Source: Winogradskyella marincola (lineage in GTDB: Bacteria; Bacteroidota; Bacteroidia; Flavobacteriales; Flavobacteriaceae). Taken from it: 64,000 nucleotides of DNA. Where the stretch lies: positions 203,901 to 267,900 of the forward strand of contig NZ_JARSBN010000001.1 of NCBI RefSeq assembly GCF_029624125.1. Direction: 5' to 3'. Below are positions 56,592 to 64,000 of the stretch, one piece after another; position 1 is the stretch's first letter, and each line of letters starts with the position of its first letter. The translations under genes were made by a program, and so were the position numbers. The notes under the pieces were generated by a model, which saw only the letters and a program-made list of their open reading frames with translations, was not told where the DNA came from and searched no databases.

Positions 56592-58082
56592 TTACTCTAC
56601 CTTTTCTAACACCACATTACCTTTACTATCGAGCACCTTGTAAGTGCCAAAAGGTTCGCCTTTTTCAATAATAGTATAGCTACTGTCTTCTTGTAAGTTA
56701 TCTAAATAAGCTTCATCTTCTGAAAGGTATGAGAATAAAACTCTAAAAAGATTTACATTGGTTTTTAACTTATCGTCATATTCTGGTGCATTACTCGGCC
56801 ATTTTATGGCTAATGCTGCACTAAAAACAGTATTAATAAGGTCGCTATCCGTTTGTTTTTGTTTGCATTGATGCATGTAATCTAATCCTACAAAACCTCC
56901 ATGATCTGCTATAATTACAATTAAGCCATTAGGATCATTTTTTGTAATTATATCAACAGATTCTTTTAACCACTCATTTGACTCTTCTAACTCTTTAAGG
57001 TAATTTTTCCTTTCGTGCTCTGCTCCTTTAGACTCATTACCACGAGTAGCTATATGACCAGGCTTTAACTTCTCTAAAAAGAAAAAATTATTTGTAGATG
57101 TATTATTTTTTATGGCACTTTCTAAGTCTTCATTAAGATCTCTGAGAACATCAAACCCTCTAGAAAAAAATGAAATATCACTAGTTTGCAAGTTTGAATA
57201 ATCATACGCTATTTTTGGTCTATTGAGTAATAGATATGACTTTTCGAGCAATAAAAATGTTTTGTAATTGTTCTTTTTAAAAACAGAAATCACTGGGTTT
57301 TCTCCCACAATAACATCTCTGGCACTATATACTTCTTCTAATCCTGGTTTTAAAGGCTTATTATAGTAATGATGCTTCATAGAAAACATAGAACTATTAG
57401 AGCTCAAAGTAGAAAAATAATTACTTCTAAAATTTTCATATAACTTAAAATCGTTGTCTTGCAAAAAGGATTCAAACGCTTTATTATCGTAATTATAATT
57501 GCTCTTTTTTAGTTCAGAGAAATTTGCATAACCATCTGGTTGAATAATATAAATATTAGGTTTTTTCTTAAACACAACCGCTTCTATATTATCGGGTTGC
57601 TGCATCCATTGACTAGAATACGTGAAGTGTCTGTATATATCTGGAAGCAATTTTAAAGCCACTAAAGAAGCCAACAGATACTGCAAAACAATTATCTTAT
57701 TAAAATGCTTTCTTAATAAAACACCTAATAAAACAGGTACTAAGAGGATAAAAAAACTGTTCTTATTCTCAAATCCTTGAACACTTATAATCACAAAAAA
57801 AGTAAACAGAACTAAATTAAAAACAGGAATACAATAGCGCTTTAACTTATATAAAAAATGCTTTTTTGATAAAATTTTATAAACACCAAATATTAATACC
57901 ACTGGCATTAACAGATAAAAAAGCACATAAAACAAAAACTGACTCCAAGAGTTAAGGATAGAAAAGTTTTTATCGTAATAATAAAACAAAGGATACAAAC
58001 CCGAAGCAAGCGCTGCCACAACAGGAAACTCTTTTTTACTACTAATAAAATCTATAACTATTGCTCTTAACTTATTTAGCAT
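56592..58082 (-). CDS. Membrane sulfatase-fold (LTA-synthase-like) enzyme
   Basis: The 496-residue protein has about four N-terminal membrane helices (18-160) and a periplasmic alkaline-phosphatase-superfamily domain. The metal ligands are seen in IYIIQPDGYANF and VIIADHGGFVG; SSNSSMFSM is a candidate nucleophile region, and KLKPGHIATRG may add a His. Such enzymes transfer or remove phospho- or sulfo-groups on surface glycans. It overlaps the methyltransferase gene by 7 nt. Confidence 0.8.
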   Translation of the reverse strand: MLNKLRAIVIDFISSKKEFPVVAALASGLYPLFYYYDKNFSILNSWSQFLFYVLFYLLMPVVLIFGVYKILSKKHFLYKLKRYCIPVFNLVLFTFFVIISVQGFENKNSFFILLVPVLLGVLLRKHFNKIIVLQYLLASLVALKLLPDIYRHFTYSSQWMQQPDNIEAVVFKKKPNIYIIQPDGYANFSELKKSNYNYDNKAFESFLQDNDFKLYENFRSNYFSTLSSNSSMFSMKHHYYNKPLKPGLEEVYSARDVIVGENPVISVFKKNNYKTFLLLEKSYLLLNRPKIAYDYSNLQTSDISFFSRGFDVLRDLNEDLESAIKNNTSTNNFFFLEKLKPGHIATRGNESKGAEHERKNYLKELEESNEWLKESVDIITKNDPNGLIVIIADHGGFVGLDYMHQCKQKQTDSDLINTVFSAALAIKWPSNAPEYDDKLKTNVNLFRVLFSYLSEDEAYLDNLQEDSSYTIIEKGEPFGTYKVLDSKGNVVLEKVE

Positions 58083-59461
58083 TTTTTTCGTTTTAAGAAG
58101 AACATAACGCGCTCACTATTAGATATAGCCTTTGTTTCTAAAACCTCAAAAAACTCAGCGTAAGTATTTTCAAAATTTGAAAGATTATAATGTTCAAAAT
58201 GATTTTTAAACTCTGCTTTGTTGTTTAGCAACCGTTGCACCCAAGAATCATTTCGCTTAGGAAATTCTATAATTAAATATTTAGAAAACTTAGCAAAAAA
58301 CTCTGCAGACCTTGCAAAAGGCACATTGCCAGATAAAGATATATGATGTATTACTGCCAAGGCTAAGGTAACATCTGGCGCAAAGGCTTTAACTCTGTTA
58401 ATGAAGGCGTCTCGCTCTTCATTATTCAAGCCAATTGATGGAGCAGGATTTAAAACATCTAACAAAAACGGAAGCATAAACCTTTCTTGACTTTGCTTCA
58501 TCGTCTTATAATTAAAATCCACGGCATTATTATCTATATCACCCACCAAAGCAGTATCTATTGCTGCATCTAGTTTTCTAACAAAAGTACCATCATTACC
58601 ACCAACATCAATCAACGTTTTAGGCGCAATGTCTTTTACCCAATTATTAATAATTGTAGATTTTTCATCAAAAGCATTATCCGAATAATTGGTTTTATCA
58701 TAGTAATTTCCCCATTCAGATTTCTCTTTTAGTTCTAGCTTTTTTATGTAATTATAAAGACTCTCTATTATATTTAATTGCCCTTTCTTAGATAGTTTTG
58801 CTACTTTAGATTCGTTTTTATAATCTTCGTTGTGCTTATCTTCTAGTTTAGCTAACAAGTGAATATTAGAATACAATAAAGGATTTAACTTAGTCCTTGT
58901 AGGCAACATAGAACTAATCATTTTCACAGAAATACCATCTATAAAACTACTTAATAATTTTAATTGGTCTGCTCCATGAAAATGCGCCAAAACTAATGGC
59001 CCAAAAAAGTGAGTTATAAATTGTTTATAAGCACGCCAAGGTGAGTCTTCATTATAAAAATCGAATGATAGTGTATCTATAAAAATAGCTTTTCCTTTAT
59101 TAAAAGTAACATTAAATGCCGAAGCGTCTTTTAATGAAAAACCATTCTCTAAGCTGTACTTTTGTAATTTTAAGGTTAATAAAGCGGCTTCTTTGTACAT
59201 ATTGAAGCTCCACTCGTAAGGATAAGTAACAAAAGGAATTTTTTCTGCTTTAATGATAACTTTATCTTCAGTTTTTGAAATTTCTTCATGCGGAATCAAT
59301 AATTCATTTTTAAAAAGTTTATTGAAAAATCCGCTTTCTGATAAAGCATTATATTGATTAAAATATATAGGGTTAACAACACGTTTTACTTCGTTGTTTT
59401 CTATAAATACATAACCTGATGGATCTCTAAATGATGATGAATGAGCAGATTTATTGTTCAC
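58076..59461 (-). CDS. Two-domain SAM methyltransferase-like protein
   Basis: The 461-residue protein has an N-terminal ~220-residue domain (SSFRDPSGYVFIENNEVKRV, YPYEWSFNMYKEAALLTLKL, KDASAFNVTFNKGKAIFIDT) that resembles kinase-like NoeA-type N-domains, and a Rossmann methyltransferase domain with motif I TLIDVGGNDGTF and ALAVIHHISL. Role inferred as glycan methylation. It overlaps the small membrane protein gene by 11 nt and the sulfatase-like gene by 7 nt. Confidence 0.75.
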   Translation of the reverse strand: MNNKSAHSSSFRDPSGYVFIENNEVKRVVNPIYFNQYNALSESGFFNKLFKNELLIPHEEISKTEDKVIIKAEKIPFVTYPYEWSFNMYKEAALLTLKLQKYSLENGFSLKDASAFNVTFNKGKAIFIDTLSFDFYNEDSPWRAYKQFITHFFGPLVLAHFHGADQLKLLSSFIDGISVKMISSMLPTRTKLNPLLYSNIHLLAKLEDKHNEDYKNESKVAKLSKKGQLNIIESLYNYIKKLELKEKSEWGNYYDKTNYSDNAFDEKSTIINNWVKDIAPKTLIDVGGNDGTFVRKLDAAIDTALVGDIDNNAVDFNYKTMKQSQERFMLPFLLDVLNPAPSIGLNNEERDAFINRVKAFAPDVTLALAVIHHISLSGNVPFARSAEFFAKFSKYLIIEFPKRNDSWVQRLLNNKAEFKNHFEHYNLSNFENTYAEFFEVLETKAISNSERVMFFLKRKKC

Positions 59462-59660
59462 TAGTGTTTTTGTTATCTATATCAGAATCCTTAACATCTA
59501 TATCATCAAAAACATCTTTATCATCTTTTTTTACCAAACCCAAAAACAGTTTAATCTTATACATTAGGTTTTTTGAAAAAAGAACAACTCCTGCTACTGC
59601 TGCAATAATTGCCTGAACAATCATAGCGCCTAAACCTGGATCAAAATAGAGAAGAATCAT
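59451..59660 (-). CDS. Small membrane protein
   Basis: The 69-residue protein has one hydrophobic helix (GAMIVQAIIAAVAGVVLFSK, about 11-30), a basic hinge and a strongly acidic tail (KDDKDVFDDIDVKDSDIDNK). It heads the overlapping trio with the methyltransferase and sulfatase-like genes. Function unknown; small adaptor role is a guess from context. Confidence 0.65.
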   Translation of the reverse strand: MILLYFDPGLGAMIVQAIIAAVAGVVLFSKNLMYKIKLFLGLVKKDDKDVFDDIDVKDSDIDNKNTSEQ

Positions 59661-59693
59661 ACTATACTTTTTTTGTAAATATATAAACTTATG

Positions 59694-59930
59694 TTATTTC
59701 CTCTTAGCTAAATAAAACATATTAACTCCTAAAATAGCAGCATTGGCTATAATTATAGGCAAACCTACACGTAGAGTAGGCATTAAAAAACCATATATAA
59801 CAAACAAAATACAACCAGCCATATTTACCATACGTAGCTTTTTTACATCTTTCATGGTAAAAGACAGTAATACCATAAATGATGCAAGGTAGCCAACATA
59901 TTCTGTTCCAGAAATTCCTAATAACTCCAT
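59694..59930 (-). CDS. YgjV-like small inner-membrane protein
   Basis: From ATG 59930 (MELLGISGTEYVGYLASF) it has 78 residues and about three membrane helices: YVGYLASFMVLLSF, MAGCILFVIYGFL and IIIANAAILGVNMFYLA. It resembles YgjV-type proteins. The frame extends to 59966, but those codons (MHHVFLFFLHTV) are the arm of a terminator, so the shorter start is chosen. Confidence 0.7.
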   Translation of the reverse strand: MELLGISGTEYVGYLASFMVLLSFTMKDVKKLRMVNMAGCILFVIYGFLMPTLRVGLPIIIANAAILGVNMFYLAKRK

Positions 59931-59945
59931 AACTGTATGCAAAAA

Positions 59946-59974
59946 AAAGAGAAATACATGATGCATTTCTCTTT
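59946..59974 (-). terminator. Terminator of typA
   Basis: AAAGAGAAAT (59946-59955) pairs with ATTTCTCTTT (59965-59974), loop 9 nt, and a run of T follows on the minus strand. It lies 19 nt past the typA stop and runs up to 16 nt before the next start codon. Confidence 0.8.
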
Positions 59975-59992
59975 ATTGTTTTAATCCGTAGA

Positions 59993-61792
59993 TTAAATAT
60001 TCTTATTTCTTTTTCGATCTACTTCTTTTAGTAAAATCTTACGAATTCTAAGGTGGTTTGGTGTTACCTCTACATATTCGTCTTTTTGAATATATTCTAA
60101 AGCTTCTTCTAACGAAAACTTAATTGCTGGTACAATCTTAGCTTTATCATCTGCTCCTGCAGATCGTACGTTACTTAACTTTTTGGTCTTAGTAACATTA
60201 ACCGTCATATCATCTTGACGAGAGTTTTCTCCAATAACTTGTCCTTCGTAAATATCCTCACCTGGATCGATAAAGAATTTTCCTCTTTCTTGTAACTTGT
60301 CAATAGAATACGGAATTGCAGTACCATTTTCCATAGATACTAAAGAACCGTTTTGACGCTCTGGAATACCACCTTTTAATGGTTGATATTCTTTAAAACG
60401 GTGTGCCATAATAGCCTCACCAGCCGTTGCTGTTAGCAATTGATTACGTAAACCTATAATACCACGAGAAGGTACTATAAACTCACACACCATACGCTCA
60501 CCTTTAGCTTCCATGCTTAGCATTTCACCTTTACGCATTGTTACCATTTCAATGGCTTTACCAGATACGTTTTCTGGCAAATCAATTGTCATTTCTTCAA
60601 AAGGCTCGCATTTTACTCCATCAATTTCTTTAATGATTACTTGTGGCTGACCAATTTGTAGCTCGTAACCTTCACGACGCATCGTTTCTATTAAAACAGA
60701 TAAGTGTAATACACCACGGCCAAATACCATAAATTTATCTGCACTATTAGTTTCTTCTACTCTAAGCGCTAAGTTTTTCTCAAGCTCTTTGGTCAAACGA
60801 TCTTTAATATGACGCGATGTTACAAACTTACCGTCTTTACCAAAGAAAGGAGAATCGTTAATGGTAAATAACATACTCATTGTTGGCTCATCGATAGCGA
60901 TTGTTTTTAATCCTTCAGGGTTTTCAAAATCGGCTACAGTATCACCAATTTCAAAACCATCTAAACCAACAATTGCACAAATATCACCCGTTTGTACTTC
61001 TTCTACCTTAATACGTCCAAGACCTTCAAAAACATGTAATTCCTTAATTCTACTTTTAACCATAGAACCGTCACGTTTTACTAAAGTAATTTGTTGGTTA
61101 ACCTTTAGCTCACCACGTGTTAAACGCCCAATTGCAATACGACCAGTAAAGCTTGAGAAGTCTAAAGACGTAATTAACATTTGCGTAGTACCTTCTTCAA
61201 TTTTTGGCTCAGGAATATGCTCAATCACCATATCTAATAAAGGCTCAATATTTTCTGATGGCTTTTGCCAGTCTTCGCTCATCCAGTTGTTCTTAGCAGA
61301 ACCATATACTGTAGGGAAATCTAACTGCCACTCTTCTGCACCAAGTTCAAACATAAGATCAAACACTTTTTCGTGTACTTCTTCTGGTGTACAGTTTTCT
61401 TTATCTACTTTGTTTACAACAACACATGGTTTTAATCCTAGATCAATAGCTTTTTGTAATACAAAGCGCGTTTGAGGCATTGGGCCTTCAAAAGCATCTA
61501 CTAATAATAATACACCATCAGCCATATTTAATACACGCTCTACTTCACCTCCAAAATCGGCGTGACCAGGTGTATCAATAATATTGATTTTAGTGTCCTT
61601 GTATACCACAGAAACGTTTTTAGATGTAATTGTAATACCTCTTTCACGTTCTAAATCGTTGTTATCTAGAATTAAATCTCCAGTATTTTCGTTTTCACGA
61701 AACAACTGACAATGGTACATAATCTTATCAACCAAGGTCGTTTTTCCGTGGTCTACGTGCGCAATAATTGCAATGTTTTTAATCTTAGTCAT
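59993..61792 (-). CDS. typA: Ribosome-associated GTPase TypA/BipA
   Basis: The 599-residue GTPase has [13 protein letters not shown] (G1), ERERGITI, DTPGHADF (G3), NKVDKE (G4), and EF-G-like domains III and V and the TypA C-terminal domain ending QKDEYVEVTPNHLRIRK. It is involved in ribosome assembly at low temperature or stress. Full length. A TACCTTTG -7 box lies 23 nt upstream. Confidence 0.97.
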   Translation of the reverse strand: MTKIKNIAIIAHVDHGKTTLVDKIMYHCQLFRENENTGDLILDNNDLERERGITITSKNVSVVYKDTKINIIDTPGHADFGGEVERVLNMADGVLLLVDAFEGPMPQTRFVLQKAIDLGLKPCVVVNKVDKENCTPEEVHEKVFDLMFELGAEEWQLDFPTVYGSAKNNWMSEDWQKPSENIEPLLDMVIEHIPEPKIEEGTTQMLITSLDFSSFTGRIAIGRLTRGELKVNQQITLVKRDGSMVKSRIKELHVFEGLGRIKVEEVQTGDICAIVGLDGFEIGDTVADFENPEGLKTIAIDEPTMSMLFTINDSPFFGKDGKFVTSRHIKDRLTKELEKNLALRVEETNSADKFMVFGRGVLHLSVLIETMRREGYELQIGQPQVIIKEIDGVKCEPFEEMTIDLPENVSGKAIEMVTMRKGEMLSMEAKGERMVCEFIVPSRGIIGLRNQLLTATAGEAIMAHRFKEYQPLKGGIPERQNGSLVSMENGTAIPYSIDKLQERGKFFIDPGEDIYEGQVIGENSRQDDMTVNVTKTKKLSNVRSAGADDKAKIVPAIKFSLEEALEYIQKDEYVEVTPNHLRIRKILLKEVDRKRNKNI

Positions 61793-61815
61793 AACTGATG
61801 CTGATTTTAAGCGCG

Positions 61816-61823
61816 CAAAGGTA
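61816..61823 (-). promoter_or_regulatory. -7 box of typA
   Basis: TACCTTTG on the minus strand is a full match to TAnnTTTG, 23 nt upstream of the ATG. A -33 element at canonical distance is unclear. Confidence 0.45.
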
Positions 61824-61980
61824 CATCATATTCTTATCAATTCGTTAATAATATGTTATATTTTAAATATGAAACAATTTGAATTTGTATCTTGTCGTTC
61901 TAAAATTGATTAATAGTAAAAGCCTCCCTTCAATCCGCTAATTCGGCTATTTACGTCTGAACCCTAAAATTTAAAAACAG

Positions 61981-62340
61981 ATGAATGCAATTAGCAAGTA
62001 CACCAAATTTATTCCTTACCTCTATTTTATTAGTATTGTTGCCTATTGGTTTACCATTATTAATAAGAGCGAAGGTATTTCTGCATATCCAATATTATTA
62101 TTTGGCATTCCATTTTTATGGCAATTAATAAAACCAAACAGAGAATTAAACTTTTCGTTAGGTATTATTTTTGTTTGCCTATCCTCCTACTTAGTTGTGG
62201 CTTATATATTTAACTTATTAGATATTATGAATTGGTCTGAGTCTTCTAAGCGTTTGTTATTTTATGGTGGTGGACTTGTTGCAGGAAATTTTATAATGTC
62301 GCTTTGGATTATACGAAATAGTATAAAAAAGGTGTTTTAA
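61981..62340 (+). CDS. Hypothetical integral membrane protein
   Basis: The 119-residue protein has four membrane helices (about 13-27, 34-50, 57-79, 88-112). No family recognised. It ends 38 nt before kdsA in the same direction, and may be co-transcribed in part, although kdsA has its own -7 box. Confidence 0.7.
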   Translation: MNAISKYTKFIPYLYFISIVAYWFTIINKSEGISAYPILLFGIPFLWQLIKPNRELNFSLGIIFVCLSSYLVVAYIFNLLDIMNWSESSKRLLFYGGGLVAGNFIMSLWIIRNSIKKVF

Positions 62341-62345
62341 AATGT

Positions 62346-62353
62346 TATCTTTG
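62346..62353 (+). promoter_or_regulatory. -7 box of kdsA
   Basis: TATCTTTG fully matches TAnnTTTG, 25 nt upstream of the TTG start codon. No convincing -33 box is seen. Confidence 0.4.
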
Positions 62354-62378
62354 TGCCTTAACAATTAAGTCTTAAGCT

Positions 62379-63191
62379 TTGATAACAGTTCCTAAATTAA
62401 AACACACAGATTCTAACAATTTCTTTTTGCTTTGTGGCCCTTGCGCTATTGAAGGAGAAGACATGGCACTACGTATTGCAGAAAAAGTAGTTTCTATTAC
62501 AGATAAGCTACAAATTCCTTACGTTTTTAAAGGTAGTTTTAAAAAAGCCAACCGAAGCAGAATTGATAGTTTTACAGGAATTGGAGATGAAAAGGCTCTA
62601 AAAATTCTTAAGAAAGTTTCTGAAACTTTTGACATACCAACAGTAACGGATATACACGAAGTATCTGATGCAGATAAAGCTGCTGAGTATGTTGATGTAT
62701 TGCAAATACCTGCTTTTTTAGTAAGACAAACGGATTTAGTAGTCGCAGCTGCAAAAACTGGTAAAGTTGTTAATTTGAAAAAAGGACAGTTTATGAGTCC
62801 AGAATCCATGAAACATGCTGTACAAAAAGTGAAGGACTCTGGTAGTGACAAAGCTTGGATTACAGATAGAGGTACTATGTTTGGTTACCAAGACATGATT
62901 GTAGATTTTAGAGGCATACCAACTATGCGCCAATATGCACCTACTGTATTAGATGTTACGCATTCTTTACAGCAACCTAACCAAACTATTGGTGTCACTG
63001 GCGGACGACCAGATATGATTGAAACTATCGCCAGAGCTGGTGTAGTTAATAATGTAGATGGTTTGTTTATTGAAACGCATTTTGATCCTGCTAACGCTAA
63101 AAGTGATGGTGCTAACATGCTACATTTAGATCAGTTAGAAGGTATGCTAGAACGCCTGGTTAAGATTAGAAAAACAATACAGTCTTTTTAA
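62379..63191 (+). CDS. kdsA: 3-deoxy-8-phosphooctulonate synthase (KdsA)
   Basis: The 270-residue protein has the KdsA signatures FLLCGPCAIEGEDMALRIAEKV, KGSFKKANRSRIDSFTGIG, TDIHEVSDADKAAEYVDVLQ, ITDRGTMFGYQDMIVDFRG and VTGGRPDMIETIARAGV. It makes Kdo-8-phosphate from arabinose-5-phosphate and phosphoenolpyruvate for the LPS inner core. The start is TTG at 62379, as the family N-terminus is reached before any ATG; the first ATG (residue 29) would remove the active-site GPCA motif. It is convergent with a small gene. Confidence 0.95.
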   Translation: MITVPKLKHTDSNNFFLLCGPCAIEGEDMALRIAEKVVSITDKLQIPYVFKGSFKKANRSRIDSFTGIGDEKALKILKKVSETFDIPTVTDIHEVSDADKAAEYVDVLQIPAFLVRQTDLVVAAAKTGKVVNLKKGQFMSPESMKHAVQKVKDSGSDKAWITDRGTMFGYQDMIVDFRGIPTMRQYAPTVLDVTHSLQQPNQTIGVTGGRPDMIETIARAGVVNNVDGLFIETHFDPANAKSDGANMLHLDQLEGMLERLVKIRKTIQSF

Positions 63192-63198
63192 AAAATTC

Positions 63199-63471
63199 TC
63201 AAGATATTTTCTTTAGAAAATCCTGATCAAAAAGATGCCACGTACTATTTAACTTAGAATAATACGGTTCTGGTGTTTTTTGTGATACAAGAATTTTTTC
63301 TTCTTGCACAAAATAATCAAAAACAAAACATTCGTAATATTCGCAACAATCAAAACTAGGATTTTGCATCAAGAACCTGGTCATCCTTTTCCTAAAATCA
63401 TATTCTATTTCTAGTTTATGAGAAAAGTCTGAATTAGATACCTGAGCATCGGAGTGCCAAATAACTTTCAT
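63199..63471 (-). CDS. Small hypothetical protein
   Basis: The 90-residue soluble protein is rich in aromatic residues (DCCEYYECFVFDYFVQEEK). It has no signal peptide or recognised domain. ATG 63471 gives MKVIWHSDAQVS. It is convergent with kdsA. Confidence 0.6.
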   Translation of the reverse strand: MKVIWHSDAQVSNSDFSHKLEIEYDFRKRMTRFLMQNPSFDCCEYYECFVFDYFVQEEKILVSQKTPEPYYSKLNSTWHLFDQDFLKKIS

Positions 63472-63559
63472 TACTCATTAAGGGATTAGTAGAGTTAATG
63501 CAATTTAGCTATTAATTTTAAATTAACAAAAAATTAACAATTAGTTTACATTGAAAAAA

Positions 63560-63949
63560 TCAATGCTTACCCTTTTTCTTTTTACCCAAAATAAGTTTAA
63601 ACGGGTTAGTATTAATCTCTAATTGCTTTTGCAACACGTAGACAACAACCTCATCATTTATATCTTCAACAGACTTAAATCTAAGAGATCTAATAGATTT
63701 TCTGTTAGCATCTACAAAATGTTGGTTATGCTTTTCTAATTTTTCGAAATGCCAAAAGGCCAGATCTACATAATCTTTAGATTTATTTAGAAAACATATA
63801 GGAATACCTTCATTATAATAAAATGGTATTCGCCATTTGTATAACAATTCTGCATTTGGTAACACTGCCTCTATTATGGACTGAAGCTGCAACAAAATAG
63901 TTTTGTAGGGTTCTTCTTGTTTTAAAATATAGGCTTCAGCTGGATTCAA
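63560..63949 (-). CDS. DUF1801 (YdhG-like) family protein
   Basis: The 129-residue protein has the DUF1801 pattern: AYILKQEEPYKTILLQLQSI, ELLYKWRIPFYYNEG, DYVDLAFWHFEKL and SIRSLRFKSVEDI. The tail GKKKKGKH is basic. Function unknown. Confidence 0.82.
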   Translation of the reverse strand: MNPAEAYILKQEEPYKTILLQLQSIIEAVLPNAELLYKWRIPFYYNEGIPICFLNKSKDYVDLAFWHFEKLEKHNQHFVDANRKSIRSLRFKSVEDINDEVVVYVLQKQLEINTNPFKLILGKKKKGKH

Positions 63950-63980
63950 AATTGGAATAATTTTTGACTAATTTAGTAAT

Positions 63981-64000
63981 ATGAGAACACTATTACTATT
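63981..64000 (+). CDS. Start of an unread gene at the right edge
   Basis: ATG at 63981 followed by codons for MRTLLL could begin a signal peptide of a gene that leaves the window. Only six codons are visible, so this is a weak call. Confidence 0.25.

Noticed and set aside
46261-59930. Defence or toxin system hidden in the glycan locus
   Set aside because: All genes fit glycan assembly or modification; no nuclease, toxin or NTPase effector domains were seen.
60861-61475. 204-residue plus frame opposite typA
   Set aside because: Antisense of a highly conserved GTPase gene with no independent signals.

Overview
The window reads as a chromosomal segment of a marine-type Flavobacteriaceae bacterium (Bacteroidota). 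The evidence is its low GC content, TAnnTTTG-type -7 boxes, a type IX secretion (T9SS) C-terminal sorting domain, Bacteroidota-typical families (DUF2851, DUF3467, NamZ/DUF1343, paired O-antigen translocases, FdtA-type cupin), and an rpoBC-rplJL-rplKA-nusG-secE-tRNA-Trp-tuf-tRNA block in the usual order. The species cannot be read from the sequence alone. No rRNA, CRISPR array, prophage or intact insertion sequence was seen.

Layout. Positions 1-6251 (minus) hold the 5' two thousand codons of a giant secreted protein with a glycine-rich part, many calcium-binding thrombospondin type 3-like repeats and a roughly 1.1 kb internal duplication; it runs off the left edge. Positions 6.7-9.4 kb carry release factor 3, a small Fe-S protein and a DUF3467 protein whose 3' end has been duplicated. 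Positions 9.5-22.7 kb (all minus) are the transcription/translation core: tRNA-Thr(TGT), Tyr, Gly, Thr(GGT), tuf, tRNA-Trp, secE, nusG, rplK, rplA, rplJ, rplL, rpoB, rpoC. Positions 22.8-34 kb hold housekeeping genes: hibernation factor, XerC-like recombinase, acyl-CoA dehydrogenase, an HhH protein, a Na+/alanine symporter, a K+ channel with a PspC partner, DUF2851, a T9SS cargo protein, a CBS-type PLP enzyme and a LolC/E-like permease. Positions 34-45.4 kb hold NamZ, several secreted or hypothetical proteins, a sterol desaturase family protein, a methyltransferase, and a TPR/outer-membrane barrel pair. ftsE (45.6 kb) opens a surface-glycan region at 46.3-59.9 kb: four glycosyltransferases, FdtA isomerase, a 2-oxoglutarate dioxygenase-like protein, two diverged O-antigen flippases, a sugar aminotransferase, a FemAB/GNAT-like acyltransferase, and a tightly overlapping trio (sulfatase-fold membrane enzyme, methyltransferase, small membrane protein). 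typA and kdsA (Kdo-8-phosphate synthase, for LPS inner core) follow, then small hypothetical genes.

How genes work together. FdtA, the DegT-type aminotransferase and the acyltransferase are consistent with a dTDP-3-amino-3,6-dideoxyhexose branch feeding glycosyltransferases and Wzx flippases; no RmlA/RmlB, polymerase or initiating transferase is inside the window, so the pathway is incomplete here.

Most unusual sequence-level signals: (1) two families of short palindromic elements scattered between genes, one copy of which lies in frame inside the namZ reading frame, which also holds a second, purine-rich in-frame insertion; (2) an acyltransferase gene whose family-like N-terminus is only readable from a non-ATG (ATT) start; (3) an apparent promoter for the tRNA/tuf block whose start point falls inside the terminator of the preceding gene; (4) tandem duplication of a gene's 3' end; (5) tandem divergent flippases and the sulfatase/methyltransferase/small-protein trio. 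I did not find a clear-cut novel defence or mobile system.
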